From: Pedobacter punctiformis
GTDB taxonomy: Bacteria; Bacteroidota; Bacteroidia; Sphingobacteriales; Sphingobacteriaceae
Assembly: GCF_027213715.1 (NCBI RefSeq)
Contig: NZ_JAPWGM010000004.1
Location: forward strand, 248,001-312,000
DNA length: 64,000 nucleotides
Direction: 5' to 3'
The notes under the pieces were generated by a model, which saw only the letters and a list, made by a program, of their open reading frames with translations, made no database searches and was not told where the DNA came from. How positions within the stretch are numbered: the stretch's first letter is position 1; every line of letters starts with the position of its first letter. The translations under genes were made by a program, and so were the position numbers. Shown here one piece after another: positions 39,162 to 48,093 of this stretch.

Positions 39162-39254
39162 AAAGCAAAGCCTGGATTTCTTTTCAAAGCCCGTCCCGCT
39201 TTCCGCTATATCCCCGAAGAAAAATCGGGGGATGCCGCTTCAATCTGGTTTAGG
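39162..39254 (+). repeat. Interspersed GC-rich repeat, right arm
   Basis: AAAGCAAAGCCTGGATTT to CTGGTTTAGG with a central CCCCGAAGAAAAATCGGGG hairpin. It is homologous in block order to 20940-21028, so this region and that one hold members of the same repeat family. The 460-bp gap 38881-39340 contains nothing else I can name apart from the promoter motif below. Confidence 0.75.
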
Positions 39255-39328
39255 TAAATTGGGTAGTGCAAAAGCTTAAAATGATCATTGTTAAGAAGCA
39301 GGACTTAATTTTCAAGCTCATTTTTTAT

Positions 39329-39336
39329 TATTTTTG
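39329..39336 (+). promoter_or_regulatory. -7 element four bases before a HEAT-like gene
   Basis: TATTTTTG ends four bases before the ATG at 39341, the same spacing as at the GH25 gene, implying a nearly leaderless transcript. Confidence 0.4.
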
Positions 39337-39340
39337 AAAT

Positions 39341-39904
39341 ATGTACAATCATTTCCTTCTCGATGCGATTAAAACGACCCTTTCTAAAATTAAAGTTGAA
39401 AAATTGGCACTTGTTGCATCGAATGATAACTTTTCGGTAAAGGAATTAATTGATCTGACTTTTTATGAAGACGAACAAATTGGTTTTAGGGCAGCCTGGG
39501 TTTTAGAAAATGTGTTTTCTGAAAATCCGCTAAGATTTTTGCCCTATGCCGAATATTTTTTTCAAAAATTTTCACTGCAAAATAATTTATCTGCCCGCAG
39601 ACATTACAGCAAGATTTTAGCACTTATGACTAAAAAAAATGCGGCTCCTGAAATCAAAGAAATTATAGCCAGTTATGCTACAGATCATTTAGTTGAAACG
39701 GTTTTTAGCTGGCTGATAGATGAAACAGTTCCGGTAGCGATAAAATCACACTGCTTAAACATTTTAGCCAATTTAAATGTTAAACATAATTGGATAAAAG
39801 AAGAACTTTTGCAAACCATGAATTATTTGGTTGATAAAGAAAGTATTGCATTCTACGCAAAAGTGAAACAGATCAGGAAACAGTTGGCAGTTAACAGTTT
39901 TTAA
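39341..39904 (+). CDS. Small all-helical, HEAT-like protein
   Basis: The 187 residues contain several helix pairs with the spacing of HEAT repeats (EDEQIGFRAAWVLENVFSEN, RRHYSKILALMTKKN, IKSHCLNILANLN). There is no signal peptide or membrane helix, so it is cytoplasmic. I do not recognise a catalytic motif; such proteins usually bind partners. It stands alone ahead of the nitroreductase gene by 92 bp. Confidence 0.8.
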   Translation: MYNHFLLDAIKTTLSKIKVEKLALVASNDNFSVKELIDLTFYEDEQIGFRAAWVLENVFSENPLRFLPYAEYFFQKFSLQNNLSARRHYSKILALMTKKNAAPEIKEIIASYATDHLVETVFSWLIDETVPVAIKSHCLNILANLNVKHNWIKEELLQTMNYLVDKESIAFYAKVKQIRKQLAVNSF

Positions 39905-39996
39905 TTTTCAATTAGTTGTTCAAGGCTTTCAGTTAACTAAACGTCAAATATTGCCTTAAACCTTCTGCCTTCCACCTTTAACCTTATATTTACCAA

Positions 39997-40572
39997 ATGA
40001 GTACCACATACGAAATCATTTCAAAAGTAATTAAAGAACGCCGCAGTATTTTTCCGGCAAGCTATATAAAAAAAGAAATCCCCGTTGAGGTTATTAAACA
40101 GATTTTAGAGACTGCAAATTATGCCCCGACACATAAATTAACTCAGCCCTGGCGTTTTGTTGTTATCCGGAAAGAAGGCAGGGCAAAACTAGGCGCAGAA
40201 CTCGGAAAATTATATAAAAAGCTGGTTTCTGAACAACAATTTCTACAGAAAAAGTACGATAGTTTTGCAGAGAAAACCAGTCAGGCTGATTGTATTATTG
40301 CCATTAACATGCAGGTAAGTGGTAAAATACCAGAGTGGGAAGAACTGGCAGCAGTGTCTTGCGCAGTACAAAATATGGCTTTAACCGCCGAAAGTTTAAA
40401 AGTTGGTGCATATTGGAGTTCTCCACCTTTAATTGACGATTTAGGTGATTTTTTAAGCCTTAAAGAGAATGAAAAATGTATTGGTCTGTTTTATATGGGC
40501 TATCATAACGAAACCCCCTGGGCGCCTAACCGTACTTCTATTGAAGAAAAAGTACGCTGGATAGAGGAGTAG
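39997..40572 (+). CDS. Nitroreductase-family flavoprotein
   Basis: The 191 residues fit a compact nitroreductase. The FMN phosphate motif is IKERRSIFPASYI, followed by ANYAPTHKLTQPWRF and the second flavin contact GLFYMGYHNETPW. NAD(P)H-dependent reduction of nitro- or quinone-like compounds is the family activity; the physiological substrate is unknown. It lies 24 bp before the DUF1801 gene and is probably co-transcribed. Confidence 0.9.
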   Translation: MSTTYEIISKVIKERRSIFPASYIKKEIPVEVIKQILETANYAPTHKLTQPWRFVVIRKEGRAKLGAELGKLYKKLVSEQQFLQKKYDSFAEKTSQADCIIAINMQVSGKIPEWEELAAVSCAVQNMALTAESLKVGAYWSSPPLIDDLGDFLSLKENEKCIGLFYMGYHNETPWAPNRTSIEEKVRWIEE

Positions 40573-40596
40573 ATTAACCGGTTCATTATCAATGCT

Positions 40597-40941
40597 ATGC
40601 TTAATCCGCTGGACCAGTATTTTGAAGAAAAAGAACAACCTTTAAAAGGATGTTTAGAATATCTTAGAGTACTGTTAAAAGCGTACGACGGGATAACAGA
40701 ACATTGGAAATACGGACTTCCTTTTTACTATTACAAAGGAAAGATGTTTTGTTATCTGTGGATTCATAAAAAGTTTAATCAACCTTATATTGGCCTGGTT
40801 GATGGTAAAAAAATCGGACATGAGGATTTGCTGCAGGAGAAAAGGGCCAGAATGAAAATATTATTAATTAACCATCAGGAAGATATACCCAAACAAAAAA
40901 TAGAATCTATTTTAAAGCAGGCCTTTGCCTTGCGTAAATAG
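40597..40941 (+). CDS. DUF1801-family protein
   Basis: The 114 residues match the small DUF1801 (YdhG-like) fold, with TEHWKYGLPFYYYKGKMFCY and YIGLVDG blocks. Biochemical function is not established in the family. It is the second gene of a short plus-strand unit with the nitroreductase and a GreA-like gene. Confidence 0.85.
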   Translation: MLNPLDQYFEEKEQPLKGCLEYLRVLLKAYDGITEHWKYGLPFYYYKGKMFCYLWIHKKFNQPYIGLVDGKKIGHEDLLQEKRARMKILLINHQEDIPKQKIESILKQAFALRK

Positions 40942-40971
40942 TTTTTAATTTCTTCTATTATATAAATATAC

Positions 40972-41424
40972 ATGTCTACAATTAAATCTCTGTTATATCA
41001 GCTTTGTTTAACCTTTATCGAAAAAAGGATAGAAAATATAGAATATTCCTTATTACAGGCTAGGCAGGCATCAAATGATGATACCAAAAGCAGCGCTGGT
41101 GATAAATATGAAACCACTCGTGAGATGATGCAACAAGAGATGGACAGGAACAGTAAACTTTTATACGAAGCCGGTCAGCAAAAGATTGCCTTACAACAAA
41201 TTGAAAATGTGGATGTTGCAAAAGAAGTTAAAAATGGAAGTTTGGTTTTTACTTCTGAGGGTAATTTTTACATCAGCATTAGCGCAGGTGAAATAAAGAC
41301 AGAAGGGCAAACTTTTTATGCCGTATCCCAGGCATCGCCTATTGGTAAATTTTTAATTGGCAAAAAAGTAAAAGAAAGCTTTAATTTTAATGGCAAAACC
41401 TATGAAGTGCAACAGATTTTGTAA
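40972..41424 (+). CDS. GreA/GreB-type protein
   Basis: The 150 residues begin with a helical coiled-coil-like part (about 15-75: EKRIENIEYSLLQARQASND, KYETTREMMQQEMDRN) and end with the FKBP-like Gre C-domain motif ASPIGKFLIGKKVKESF. It lacks a clear acidic DE tip that GreA uses to stimulate RNA cleavage, so a transcript-cleavage role is uncertain. It closes the short plus-strand unit after the DUF1801 gene. Older annotations of such proteins as acyl-carrier synthases are not supported by these motifs. Confidence 0.8.
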   Translation: MSTIKSLLYQLCLTFIEKRIENIEYSLLQARQASNDDTKSSAGDKYETTREMMQQEMDRNSKLLYEAGQQKIALQQIENVDVAKEVKNGSLVFTSEGNFYISISAGEIKTEGQTFYAVSQASPIGKFLIGKKVKESFNFNGKTYEVQQIL

Positions 41425-41440
41425 ATAATTTTTAATGTGT

Positions 41441-42049
41441 TTAAGATTCTACAAAAATTGTAATTGTAACATCATTAGAATTTTTTCTTACTTCCAACCC
41501 GGTAAATGCTAAATCAGCAATATCATGGCAACAAATACCAAATTTTCCGTTGGTTTTATTTCTGTTAATTAATCCTTCCCGCTTATCCATTGGCGTTGTT
41601 TTTACCGTTGCAGTGTTTTCTTCTTCTTCATAAATTTTATGGTATGCCTTGCTAATTTCTGCAATTAATTCTCTTTTAGTAAATCCAATCCCTTCAGCAG
41701 TAATTTCAATAAGTGCAGGTTTATCCAGCGGATAATCAATTAAAAGATTTACTTTTTTATAGGGTAAAATTACTTTGTCAATATCTACAATGTTATTTAT
41801 TGCTTTGCCAGGATTATCGATAGGAACAATAGAAACTAATTCCTCTGTGCCAGTTTCAGGATTTTTAAATTTCTGGTTAAAATCTATATTCATTAAAACG
41901 GCTCCGGCTGCATCTGGTTCAACTGTAGTTTTAATGGCTTGGTTATTTACCTCGTCTTCGGCTTCATTTGTTGCATCTTTTTTAGTGGGGGTACAAGAAA
42001 TGATAAATAAAGTAATCACCGTTAAAATGCCCGTTTTAAATAGTTTCAT
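41441..42049 (-). CDS. Lipoprotein of unknown function
   Basis: I use the ATG at 42049; the codon before it is a TTG. The 202 residues begin with a lipoprotein signal (LFIISCTPTKKD). The mature part has an acidic Glu/Asp stretch, then a domain with KVNLLIDYPLDKPALIEI and a C-terminal GKFGICCHDIADLAFTGL block containing a Cys pair. I do not recognise the family. It follows the two deacetylase genes on the same strand by 15 bp and is probably in their operon. Confidence 0.78.
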   Translation of the reverse strand: MKLFKTGILTVITLFIISCTPTKKDATNEAEDEVNNQAIKTTVEPDAAGAVLMNIDFNQKFKNPETGTEELVSIVPIDNPGKAINNIVDIDKVILPYKKVNLLIDYPLDKPALIEITAEGIGFTKRELIAEISKAYHKIYEEEENTATVKTTPMDKREGLINRNKTNGKFGICCHDIADLAFTGLEVRKNSNDVTITIFVES

Positions 42050-42064
42050 CAATGCTGGTAAATT

Positions 42065-42928
42065 CTATTTTGTTTTGTTAAAGCTCTTATTGATGCTGAA
42101 ATACAGGTTTTTAGCTGTATATCTTCCCGGATCAATTATACGCCTGATGGTGTACAGAGGATAATTCTCATCCCGTTGAGTAGATAAGATAAAAGCCGCT
42201 TTAAAGCCATGTTCCTTTAATTTATGCAGGGTAGATGATTTGAAAACACCATAAGGAAATGCAAAATATTCTACTTTTTTGCCCGTAATTTCTTCTAATT
42301 TTTTGGTTGGGTCATCAATTTGAGTTTTCCAGTCTTCCTCCGTAAACTGAGCAAAGTTTTTATGGTCGTAAGTATGGCTGGCAATGGTATTTCCCTCATC
42401 AGATAATTGCTTAATCTGCTCTTTAGTCATATAATTAATCCTGCCTTTTCTGCCAATCGATACCGTCATGATAAAATAAACGCCCTTAAAACCATATTTC
42501 TTTAAAGTTGACGCACCCACAGTAAACTGATCTTCATCAGTGTCATCAAAAGTAATCATAATTGGTTTTTCAGGTAATTTGCTGCCATAAACCAAATAAT
42601 CATAAAGCTGATCAGGCAAAATGCTATGATAACCACTATCAGCCAACATTTTCATATGTTCCCTAAATTTATCAGGGGCAATAATATCATCGTGTGCTCT
42701 TTTGCTGTCACTGGCAATATTATTTCTAATCTGATGGTAACAAAGAACCGGCACCTCTCTGCGGGCCAAAATGGTTTTATTATCAGCAGGTTTCTGATTC
42801 GTAGAATCCTTTGTTTCTTGTTTTTCTATTGCCGCTTCACTACTGCTAACTTTTTCTTTTGAAGAGTTAGCACTGCAGGAAAGTATAAACAGGGGGATGA
42901 TAAAGCAGAAATGCTTATATCTTTTCAT
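42065..42928 (-). CDS. Polysaccharide deacetylase lipoprotein (second copy)
   Basis: The 287 residues have a lipoprotein signal (IPLFILSCSANSS) and a NodB-type domain. The metal-binding sites are VPVLCYHQIRNN with TFDDTDEDQF (motif 1) and ASHTYDHKNF (motif 2, HxxxH), then EYFAFPYGVF. These enzymes remove acetyl groups from N-acetylglucosamine polymers; attachment to the envelope suggests peptidoglycan or a surface glycan as substrate. It lies 23 bp after the first copy and is closely similar to it through the whole catalytic part. Confidence 0.9.
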   Translation of the reverse strand: MKRYKHFCFIIPLFILSCSANSSKEKVSSSEAAIEKQETKDSTNQKPADNKTILARREVPVLCYHQIRNNIASDSKRAHDDIIAPDKFREHMKMLADSGYHSILPDQLYDYLVYGSKLPEKPIMITFDDTDEDQFTVGASTLKKYGFKGVYFIMTVSIGRKGRINYMTKEQIKQLSDEGNTIASHTYDHKNFAQFTEEDWKTQIDDPTKKLEEITGKKVEYFAFPYGVFKSSTLHKLKEHGFKAAFILSTQRDENYPLYTIRRIIDPGRYTAKNLYFSINKSFNKTK

Positions 42929-42951
42929 ATAAATTCAGTTTAAATCAGCAC

Positions 42952-43830
42952 TTAAAAGCTAAGTTTAATGTTATTGCTTAGTGTTTTTGGCGACCAGTAT
43001 CCACTTGCAATAATTCTGCGAATGGAATATAAAGGATCATTCTGATCACGTTTATCCGCAAGAGAAAAAGCCATTCTGAAACCGCGTTTTTTCAACTCAG
43101 GAAAACCCTGAGCATTCCACAAACCAAAAGGGTAAGCAAATTCAGTCATTTTTTTGCCTGTAATTTCTTCTAATTTTTTAGTCGGTTTATCCAATTGCTC
43201 TTCCCAATCCTTACCCGCATATTTTTTGAAATTCTTATGATCGTAAGTATGGCTGCCAATTACATTACCCTCATCAGAAAGTTGTTTAATTTGCTCTTTA
43301 GTCATGTAATCTACAAATTTGCCTTTTCTGCCGATAGAAACCGTCATGATAAAATAGACTGCTTTATAGCCATATTTTTTTAGCGTAGGGCGTACAAACG
43401 TAAACTGATCCATATCGGTATCATCAAAAGTTAGCATAATAGGCTTGCTTGGAAGTGCCGCTCCGGTGTTTAAATAAGCATAAAGCTGATCAGGTAAAAT
43501 GGTGTGGTAGCCACTATCAGCAAGCATTTTAATCTGATCTCTGAAATTTTGTTCTTCAACAATATAGTCTTTTCCAACTTTACCATCCGTAGGTTTCCAG
43601 TTTCTTACCTGGTGATAACATAAAATAGGCACCTGTTTTCTGGCTAAAATGGTTTTAGCATCAGCTGGTTTTATCTTTGAAACATCTATAGTACTTGCTG
43701 GGGTCTCCGCTGTTTTTTCTGTTAAGGCAGTTGAATCCTTACCGTTTTTAGATTCTGTTTGTGATTTTGACTGACAGCCGGCAAATAATATTAATCCTGC
43801 TGAGATTATGGTTAAAAAATTGAATTTCAT
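42952..43830 (-). CDS. Polysaccharide deacetylase lipoprotein (first copy)
   Basis: The 292-residue protein carries a lipoprotein signal (ISAGLILFAGCQSK), a low-complexity Lys/Thr/Glu linker, and the same NodB core as its neighbour: VPILCYHQVRN, TFDDTDMDQF, GSHTYDHKNF and EFAYPFGLW. The two genes clearly arose by tandem duplication. Catalytic residues are present in both. It is likely first in a three-gene operon with the second deacetylase and the lipoprotein at 41441. Confidence 0.9.
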   Translation of the reverse strand: MKFNFLTIISAGLILFAGCQSKSQTESKNGKDSTALTEKTAETPASTIDVSKIKPADAKTILARKQVPILCYHQVRNWKPTDGKVGKDYIVEEQNFRDQIKMLADSGYHTILPDQLYAYLNTGAALPSKPIMLTFDDTDMDQFTFVRPTLKKYGYKAVYFIMTVSIGRKGKFVDYMTKEQIKQLSDEGNVIGSHTYDHKNFKKYAGKDWEEQLDKPTKKLEEITGKKMTEFAYPFGLWNAQGFPELKKRGFRMAFSLADKRDQNDPLYSIRRIIASGYWSPKTLSNNIKLSF

Positions 43831-44004
43831 ATTTAAGTATTATGCTACAAAACTAAAAAAAGCATTAATTAATCAGATATCAAATAAGATTGTGTTGATA
43901 ACTATTTATAAACATTTTTTAGTGTAAACTAACGCATTTATTACAATGTGAGCCTTATTTAATCATCTTTATTTGAATATTTTAGCCGATTAAACCACAC
44001 ATTG

Positions 44005-46515
44005 ATGAATAAACTTTATAAACTCCTTTTTTGTGCGCAATTTTTGTCGTTTGCGGTTGCTGCACAAAACAAAACATTTACCATCACAGAAAGCGCACAA
44101 CCCCAACCAAAGGCAAATTACCAGCTTGCTTCCCGTTTTTCTCCTCAAAAGCTTAAAAAAATGGTGTATTCTACTTCTGTAGATCCGCATTGGTTAAAAT
44201 TGAGTAACCGTTTTTGGTATAATTTCGAAAGTCCAAAAGGAAAGTTTTGGTATTTGGTTGATGCCAATGCAAAAAGTAAAAAACTGCTTTTTGATAATGC
44301 CAAAATAGCGGCAGATATTACTTTAATTGTTCGCGATCCATTTGATGCGGAACATTTACCTTTAGAGAATTTGAAATTTGCAGCAGATGAAAAAAGCATT
44401 TCGTTTGAAGTAAAAAGTACTATTGAAGAACTAAAACAGGATAGAAAGGATAAAAAAGCTGCTGATTCTATGCAGAAAAAAGTTTTTTCTTTTAAATATG
44501 ATCTGGCCTCGGCAAAACTAACCGAGATTCCAAATTTTAGTAAACCAAAACCCAAACCATCGTGGGGTTCAGTAGCTCCTGATTCTTCGGCAATAATTTT
44601 CTCCCGTAATTACAATTTGTACTGGATGGATAAAGAAAATTATAAAAAGGCCGTGAAAAATGAAGAAGACAGCACCATTGTTGAGCATCAGCTTACTAAA
44701 GATGGCGTAAAATTTTATTCTTACGGCAGCGATGGAGATGGAGAAAATAACGTTGAGAACGAAAAGAATAATAAAAAAAGAAGAGGCGCTTATGTATTGT
44801 GGTCGCCAAACGCTAAATATTTTGTTTTAGACAGAACAGACTCCCGAAAAGTAAAAGACCTTTGGGTAATTAACAGTGTAACGCCAGGTCGCCCAACTTT
44901 AGAAACTTATAAATATCAGATGCCAGGCGAAGCTGAAGCACCACAGGATGAAGTTTTATTGTTTGATTTTTCAGCAAAAACCTATAAAAAATTACCGGTT
45001 TCATCTTTTAAAGACCAGAGCGTTTCTGTTTGGAGCAAACCAGCTTTAAATAAAGACCGGGATAATGAATTTCGCCCTTCAATTTGGTTAGGCAACGACA
45101 GTAAGTTTTATTTTTCGCGTACCAGCCGTGATTTAAAACGTATTGATATTTGTACTGTTGACATTAATACCAGTGTAGTTAAGCCTTTAATTGACGAACG
45201 TTTTAATACCTACGTGGAAGTAAACCGTCCTGCTTTGATAAATGATGGTAAAGAATTAATTCATTGGAGTGAAAGAGACGGATGGGCACACTTTTACCTT
45301 TTTGATGGCAATGGAAAACTGAAAAACCAGATTACAAAGGGTTCTTTTCACTGCGAAAGCATTGTAAATGTTGATGAGAAAAACCGTGTGCTTTATTTTA
45401 CTGCAAATGGAAGAGAAGGAAGCGAAGATCCTTACTACCTGCATTTATACAGCATCAATTTTGACGGTTCTGGTCTGAAATTGCTTAACCCCGGCGATTT
45501 TGATCATGCGGTTAGCATGAATGACAACAATACTTTTTTTGTAGATAACTATTCGAGGGTAAATACAACACCGAAATCTTTTTTATGTGATAAAACGGGT
45601 AAAAAGGTGATGGAACTGGAAAGTGCCGATTTATCTTTATTAATGGCTGCGGGTTACAAATTTCCTGAACCATTTAAAGTAAAGGCAGATGATGGAATTA
45701 CCGATTTATATGGAGTAATGTATAAACCTTTTGACTTTGACCCTAACAAAAAATATCCGATTATCGAGTACGTGTACCCGGGACCGCAAACAGAGGCCGT
45801 AAATAAATCATTCAGCAAAAGTATGGATCGTACCGAACGCTTAGCGCAATTTGGTTATATCGTAATTACGGTTGGTAATCGTGGTGGTAATCCTTCACGC
45901 TCAAAATGGTACCATACTTATGGTTATGGAAACCTGCGTGATTACGGTTTAGCAGATAAAAAGGCTGCAATTGAGCAATTGGCTGCAAAATATTCTTTTA
46001 TAGATGACCAAAAAGTTGGAATTACCGGTCATTCAGGAGGAGGATTTATGTCTACAGCTGCGATGCTGGTTTACCCTGACTTCTTTAAAGCGGCGGTTTC
46101 AAATGCTGGAAATCATGATAACAGTATTTATAACCGTTGGTGGAGTGAAAAACATCATGGTGTAAAAGAAATTATCTCAACTAAGGGGGATACAACGTTT
46201 AAATATAGCATAGACAAAAACCCTGATCTGGCTAAAAACCTAAAAGGACATTTATTGTTGATGCATGGTGATGTAGATAATAATGTGCATCCTGCGAATT
46301 CCATTCGGGTTGCAAACGCCTTGATGAAAGCCGGTAAACGCTTTGATTTTCTAATTATTCCAGGCCAGCGACATGGTTTTGGGGATATGACCGAATTTGC
46401 ATTCTGGAAACTGGCAGATCACTTTAATAAATACCTTATTGGTGATTTTACTGGTTCTGAACAGGTTGATATCGTTGAAATGGATCGGGATATAGAGCAG
46501 AACGGAAAGAATTAG
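44005..46515 (+). CDS. S9B-type dipeptidyl peptidase (DPP IV family)
   Basis: I use the ATG at 44005; a TTG precedes it. The 836 residues begin with a signal peptide (FLSFAVAAQ), then a DPP-IV-type propeller (about 60-540) and an alpha/beta-hydrolase domain. The catalytic triad is S677 (GHSGGGF), D758 (HGDVDNNVHP) and H790 (GQRHGF). It removes N-terminal dipeptides, usually after Pro or Ala, from peptides in the periplasm. Gene and terminator stand alone. Confidence 0.93.
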   Translation: MNKLYKLLFCAQFLSFAVAAQNKTFTITESAQPQPKANYQLASRFSPQKLKKMVYSTSVDPHWLKLSNRFWYNFESPKGKFWYLVDANAKSKKLLFDNAKIAADITLIVRDPFDAEHLPLENLKFAADEKSISFEVKSTIEELKQDRKDKKAADSMQKKVFSFKYDLASAKLTEIPNFSKPKPKPSWGSVAPDSSAIIFSRNYNLYWMDKENYKKAVKNEEDSTIVEHQLTKDGVKFYSYGSDGDGENNVENEKNNKKRRGAYVLWSPNAKYFVLDRTDSRKVKDLWVINSVTPGRPTLETYKYQMPGEAEAPQDEVLLFDFSAKTYKKLPVSSFKDQSVSVWSKPALNKDRDNEFRPSIWLGNDSKFYFSRTSRDLKRIDICTVDINTSVVKPLIDERFNTYVEVNRPALINDGKELIHWSERDGWAHFYLFDGNGKLKNQITKGSFHCESIVNVDEKNRVLYFTANGREGSEDPYYLHLYSINFDGSGLKLLNPGDFDHAVSMNDNNTFFVDNYSRVNTTPKSFLCDKTGKKVMELESADLSLLMAAGYKFPEPFKVKADDGITDLYGVMYKPFDFDPNKKYPIIEYVYPGPQTEAVNKSFSKSMDRTERLAQFGYIVITVGNRGGNPSRSKWYHTYGYGNLRDYGLADKKAAIEQLAAKYSFIDDQKVGITGHSGGGFMSTAAMLVYPDFFKAAVSNAGNHDNSIYNRWWSEKHHGVKEIISTKGDTTFKYSIDKNPDLAKNLKGHLLLMHGDVDNNVHPANSIRVANALMKAGKRFDFLIIPGQRHGFGDMTEFAFWKLADHFNKYLIGDFTGSEQVDIVEMDRDIEQNGKN

Positions 46516-46539
46516 TTTTTATCTTATTTAAAAACAAGA

Positions 46540-46571
46540 AAGCCCGGATCATCCAGATTCCGGGCTTTTTG
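46540..46571 (+). terminator. Intrinsic terminator of the S9 peptidase
   Basis: AAGCCCGGA (46540-46548) pairs with TCCGGGCTT (46559-46567) and is followed by a T-run; the A-rich left flank lets it also serve the convergent gene. Confidence 0.88.
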
Positions 46572-46614
46572 ATGTAATCACCTACAAACAATTAGTTAGT
46601 TAATATTTATAATA

Positions 46615-47454
46615 CTAGTATAGATAGTCTAATGCAATTTTATCATTTGCATTAAAAGTACGGTTGCCACCATTAGAGCAGGCAAGCATAAATGATGCTG
46701 CATCTGGTGTAGAAGGCGTACCAGGAATTTGAATTGCACCCACAGTTGATTGCCCTTCGTTACCTGCGCCAGCTGATCCGCAACTAAATGCACGGTTCAT
46801 GTAATCTGTATGGCGTAAACCAATGCAATGGCCAACTTCATGTTGTATAACAGAAGCCAGGTACAATAAATTTGGGTTAGAACCGTAAGCGGCAGCATTT
46901 GTATTCATTTTGATTTGATTAAAAGGCTGACCAGAAGAAGTAGGGAAACCAGCTGATCCTAAAGTAATGAAACCACCACTTGGACCTTCGTTAAAACCAA
47001 TAACATTAATGTTTCCGGTTGTTCCGGCAGCAGCTCTTTGGAAAGTGATGCGTAAACCTAAGCTATTATATCTGGTAATCATTTCATTAACTGCGTTGCT
47101 GTAAACAGTAGGCAAATTAGTCACCGAAACTGTAATTACTCTAGGCAGATTTTTAACAGTATTTGTGGTTCTATACTGTTCTGTTTCTGCGATGCTTAAC
47201 GCGGTGTTGTCAGCTTTTTCAGATAAATTAGCCTGAGTCAGCAAAATATCTCCTTCAACTAAATATCCACCATCAACTACCCGGGCATTTTCTGTGCTAA
47301 AACCAAGGTCTTTAATTTGGGCTAAAACATTTGCAGAAATGTCACTTTTAGTTTCGGTTTCCTGTGGTGAAGTAGAAACATTTTTTTTACAGGCGTAGAT
47401 GCCTACCATTAAAGCGCATAGGGCGCTAAGGAATAAAATTCTTTTGTTTTTCAT
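46615..47454 (-). CDS. HEIGH-type zinc metallopeptidase, lipoprotein
   Basis: The 279 residues begin with a lipoprotein-like signal (MVGIYACKKN). The zinc site is H205-E-V-G-H209-C-I-G-L-R-H215 (HExGHxxGxxH), the metzincin arrangement of the dual-action HEIGH family. The signature loop before it (SPTS-like SGQPFNQIKMN) and a Ser/Gly-rich C-terminus with paired Cys follow. It is probably an outer-membrane-anchored, surface or periplasmic protease. It is convergent with the S9 gene. Confidence 0.9.
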   Translation of the reverse strand: MKNKRILFLSALCALMVGIYACKKNVSTSPQETETKSDISANVLAQIKDLGFSTENARVVDGGYLVEGDILLTQANLSEKADNTALSIAETEQYRTTNTVKNLPRVITVSVTNLPTVYSNAVNEMITRYNSLGLRITFQRAAAGTTGNINVIGFNEGPSGGFITLGSAGFPTSSGQPFNQIKMNTNAAAYGSNPNLLYLASVIQHEVGHCIGLRHTDYMNRAFSCGSAGAGNEGQSTVGAIQIPGTPSTPDAASFMLACSNGGNRTFNANDKIALDYLY

Positions 47455-48093
47455 GAGGTAACTTTAGTTAGTTTGTCATTGTAGGTGATTGTGAAGACCA
47501 ATTTAGGGATTATTTTATTGTAAACAAATATTTACATTTTAAATTATGTAACTGTATTTTTTTGTATTAAATATTATCAACAACTATAAAGAATAATTAT
47601 ATTTTTTATACATACAAAAGATCGCTTTAATAGTGTTTTTTATACACGCCTAAAATTTTTTCGTTTTTATTTTTAATTGAAAACAGGTTTTTGACGAGAT
47701 TTAAGAGGTTTTTTAATGACTTTCTTTAGCTTCTTTTATGAAAGAAAACGTTTTAGTCATATTTATTTCAGCCTTTTATTAAAACACTTATTCTTTATTG
47801 CTTGTTTAGTCTGTTTTTGTCTGATAAAGATCGCTTATTATTTTTATGTAGTATTAATAATGCTATATCGAAGATTATTTGCAATAAATTTTATTTGCCT
47901 TTTTAGCTGCTTTTTCAAAATGTGAACTCAGATTAAAACTGGAATTTTCCGGAAATAATTATTTTTATTTTTTTTGTGGAAAACAAAGACCGCTATAGAT
48001 TATAATTAAATTTTAATTATGTAATTTGTAATCGTTATCAATGGCTAACTTATAATGCGATCAATTTATAATTAAAATACAACCTATTTTTGC
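47455..48093. other. 639-bp AT-rich gap upstream of the S8 peptidase
   Basis: No supported gene. A 69-codon frame at 47716-47925 (rich in Phe, Ile, Cys and Leu) reflects the T-richness of the plus strand rather than a protein. TATTTTTG at 48085-48092 is only one base before the GTG of the S8 gene, too close for a useful -7 element unless the start is further downstream. Nothing else is seen. Confidence 0.5.

Noticed and set aside
47716..47925. 69-codon plus-strand frame rich in Phe, Ile and Cys
   Set aside because: The residues follow from the T-rich strand; there is no promoter, ribosome site or conserved motif.
48085..48092. TATTTTTG as promoter of the S8 peptidase
   Set aside because: It ends one base before the GTG start, so a transcript would begin inside the coding region; probably chance in AT-rich DNA, unless the start is wrong.
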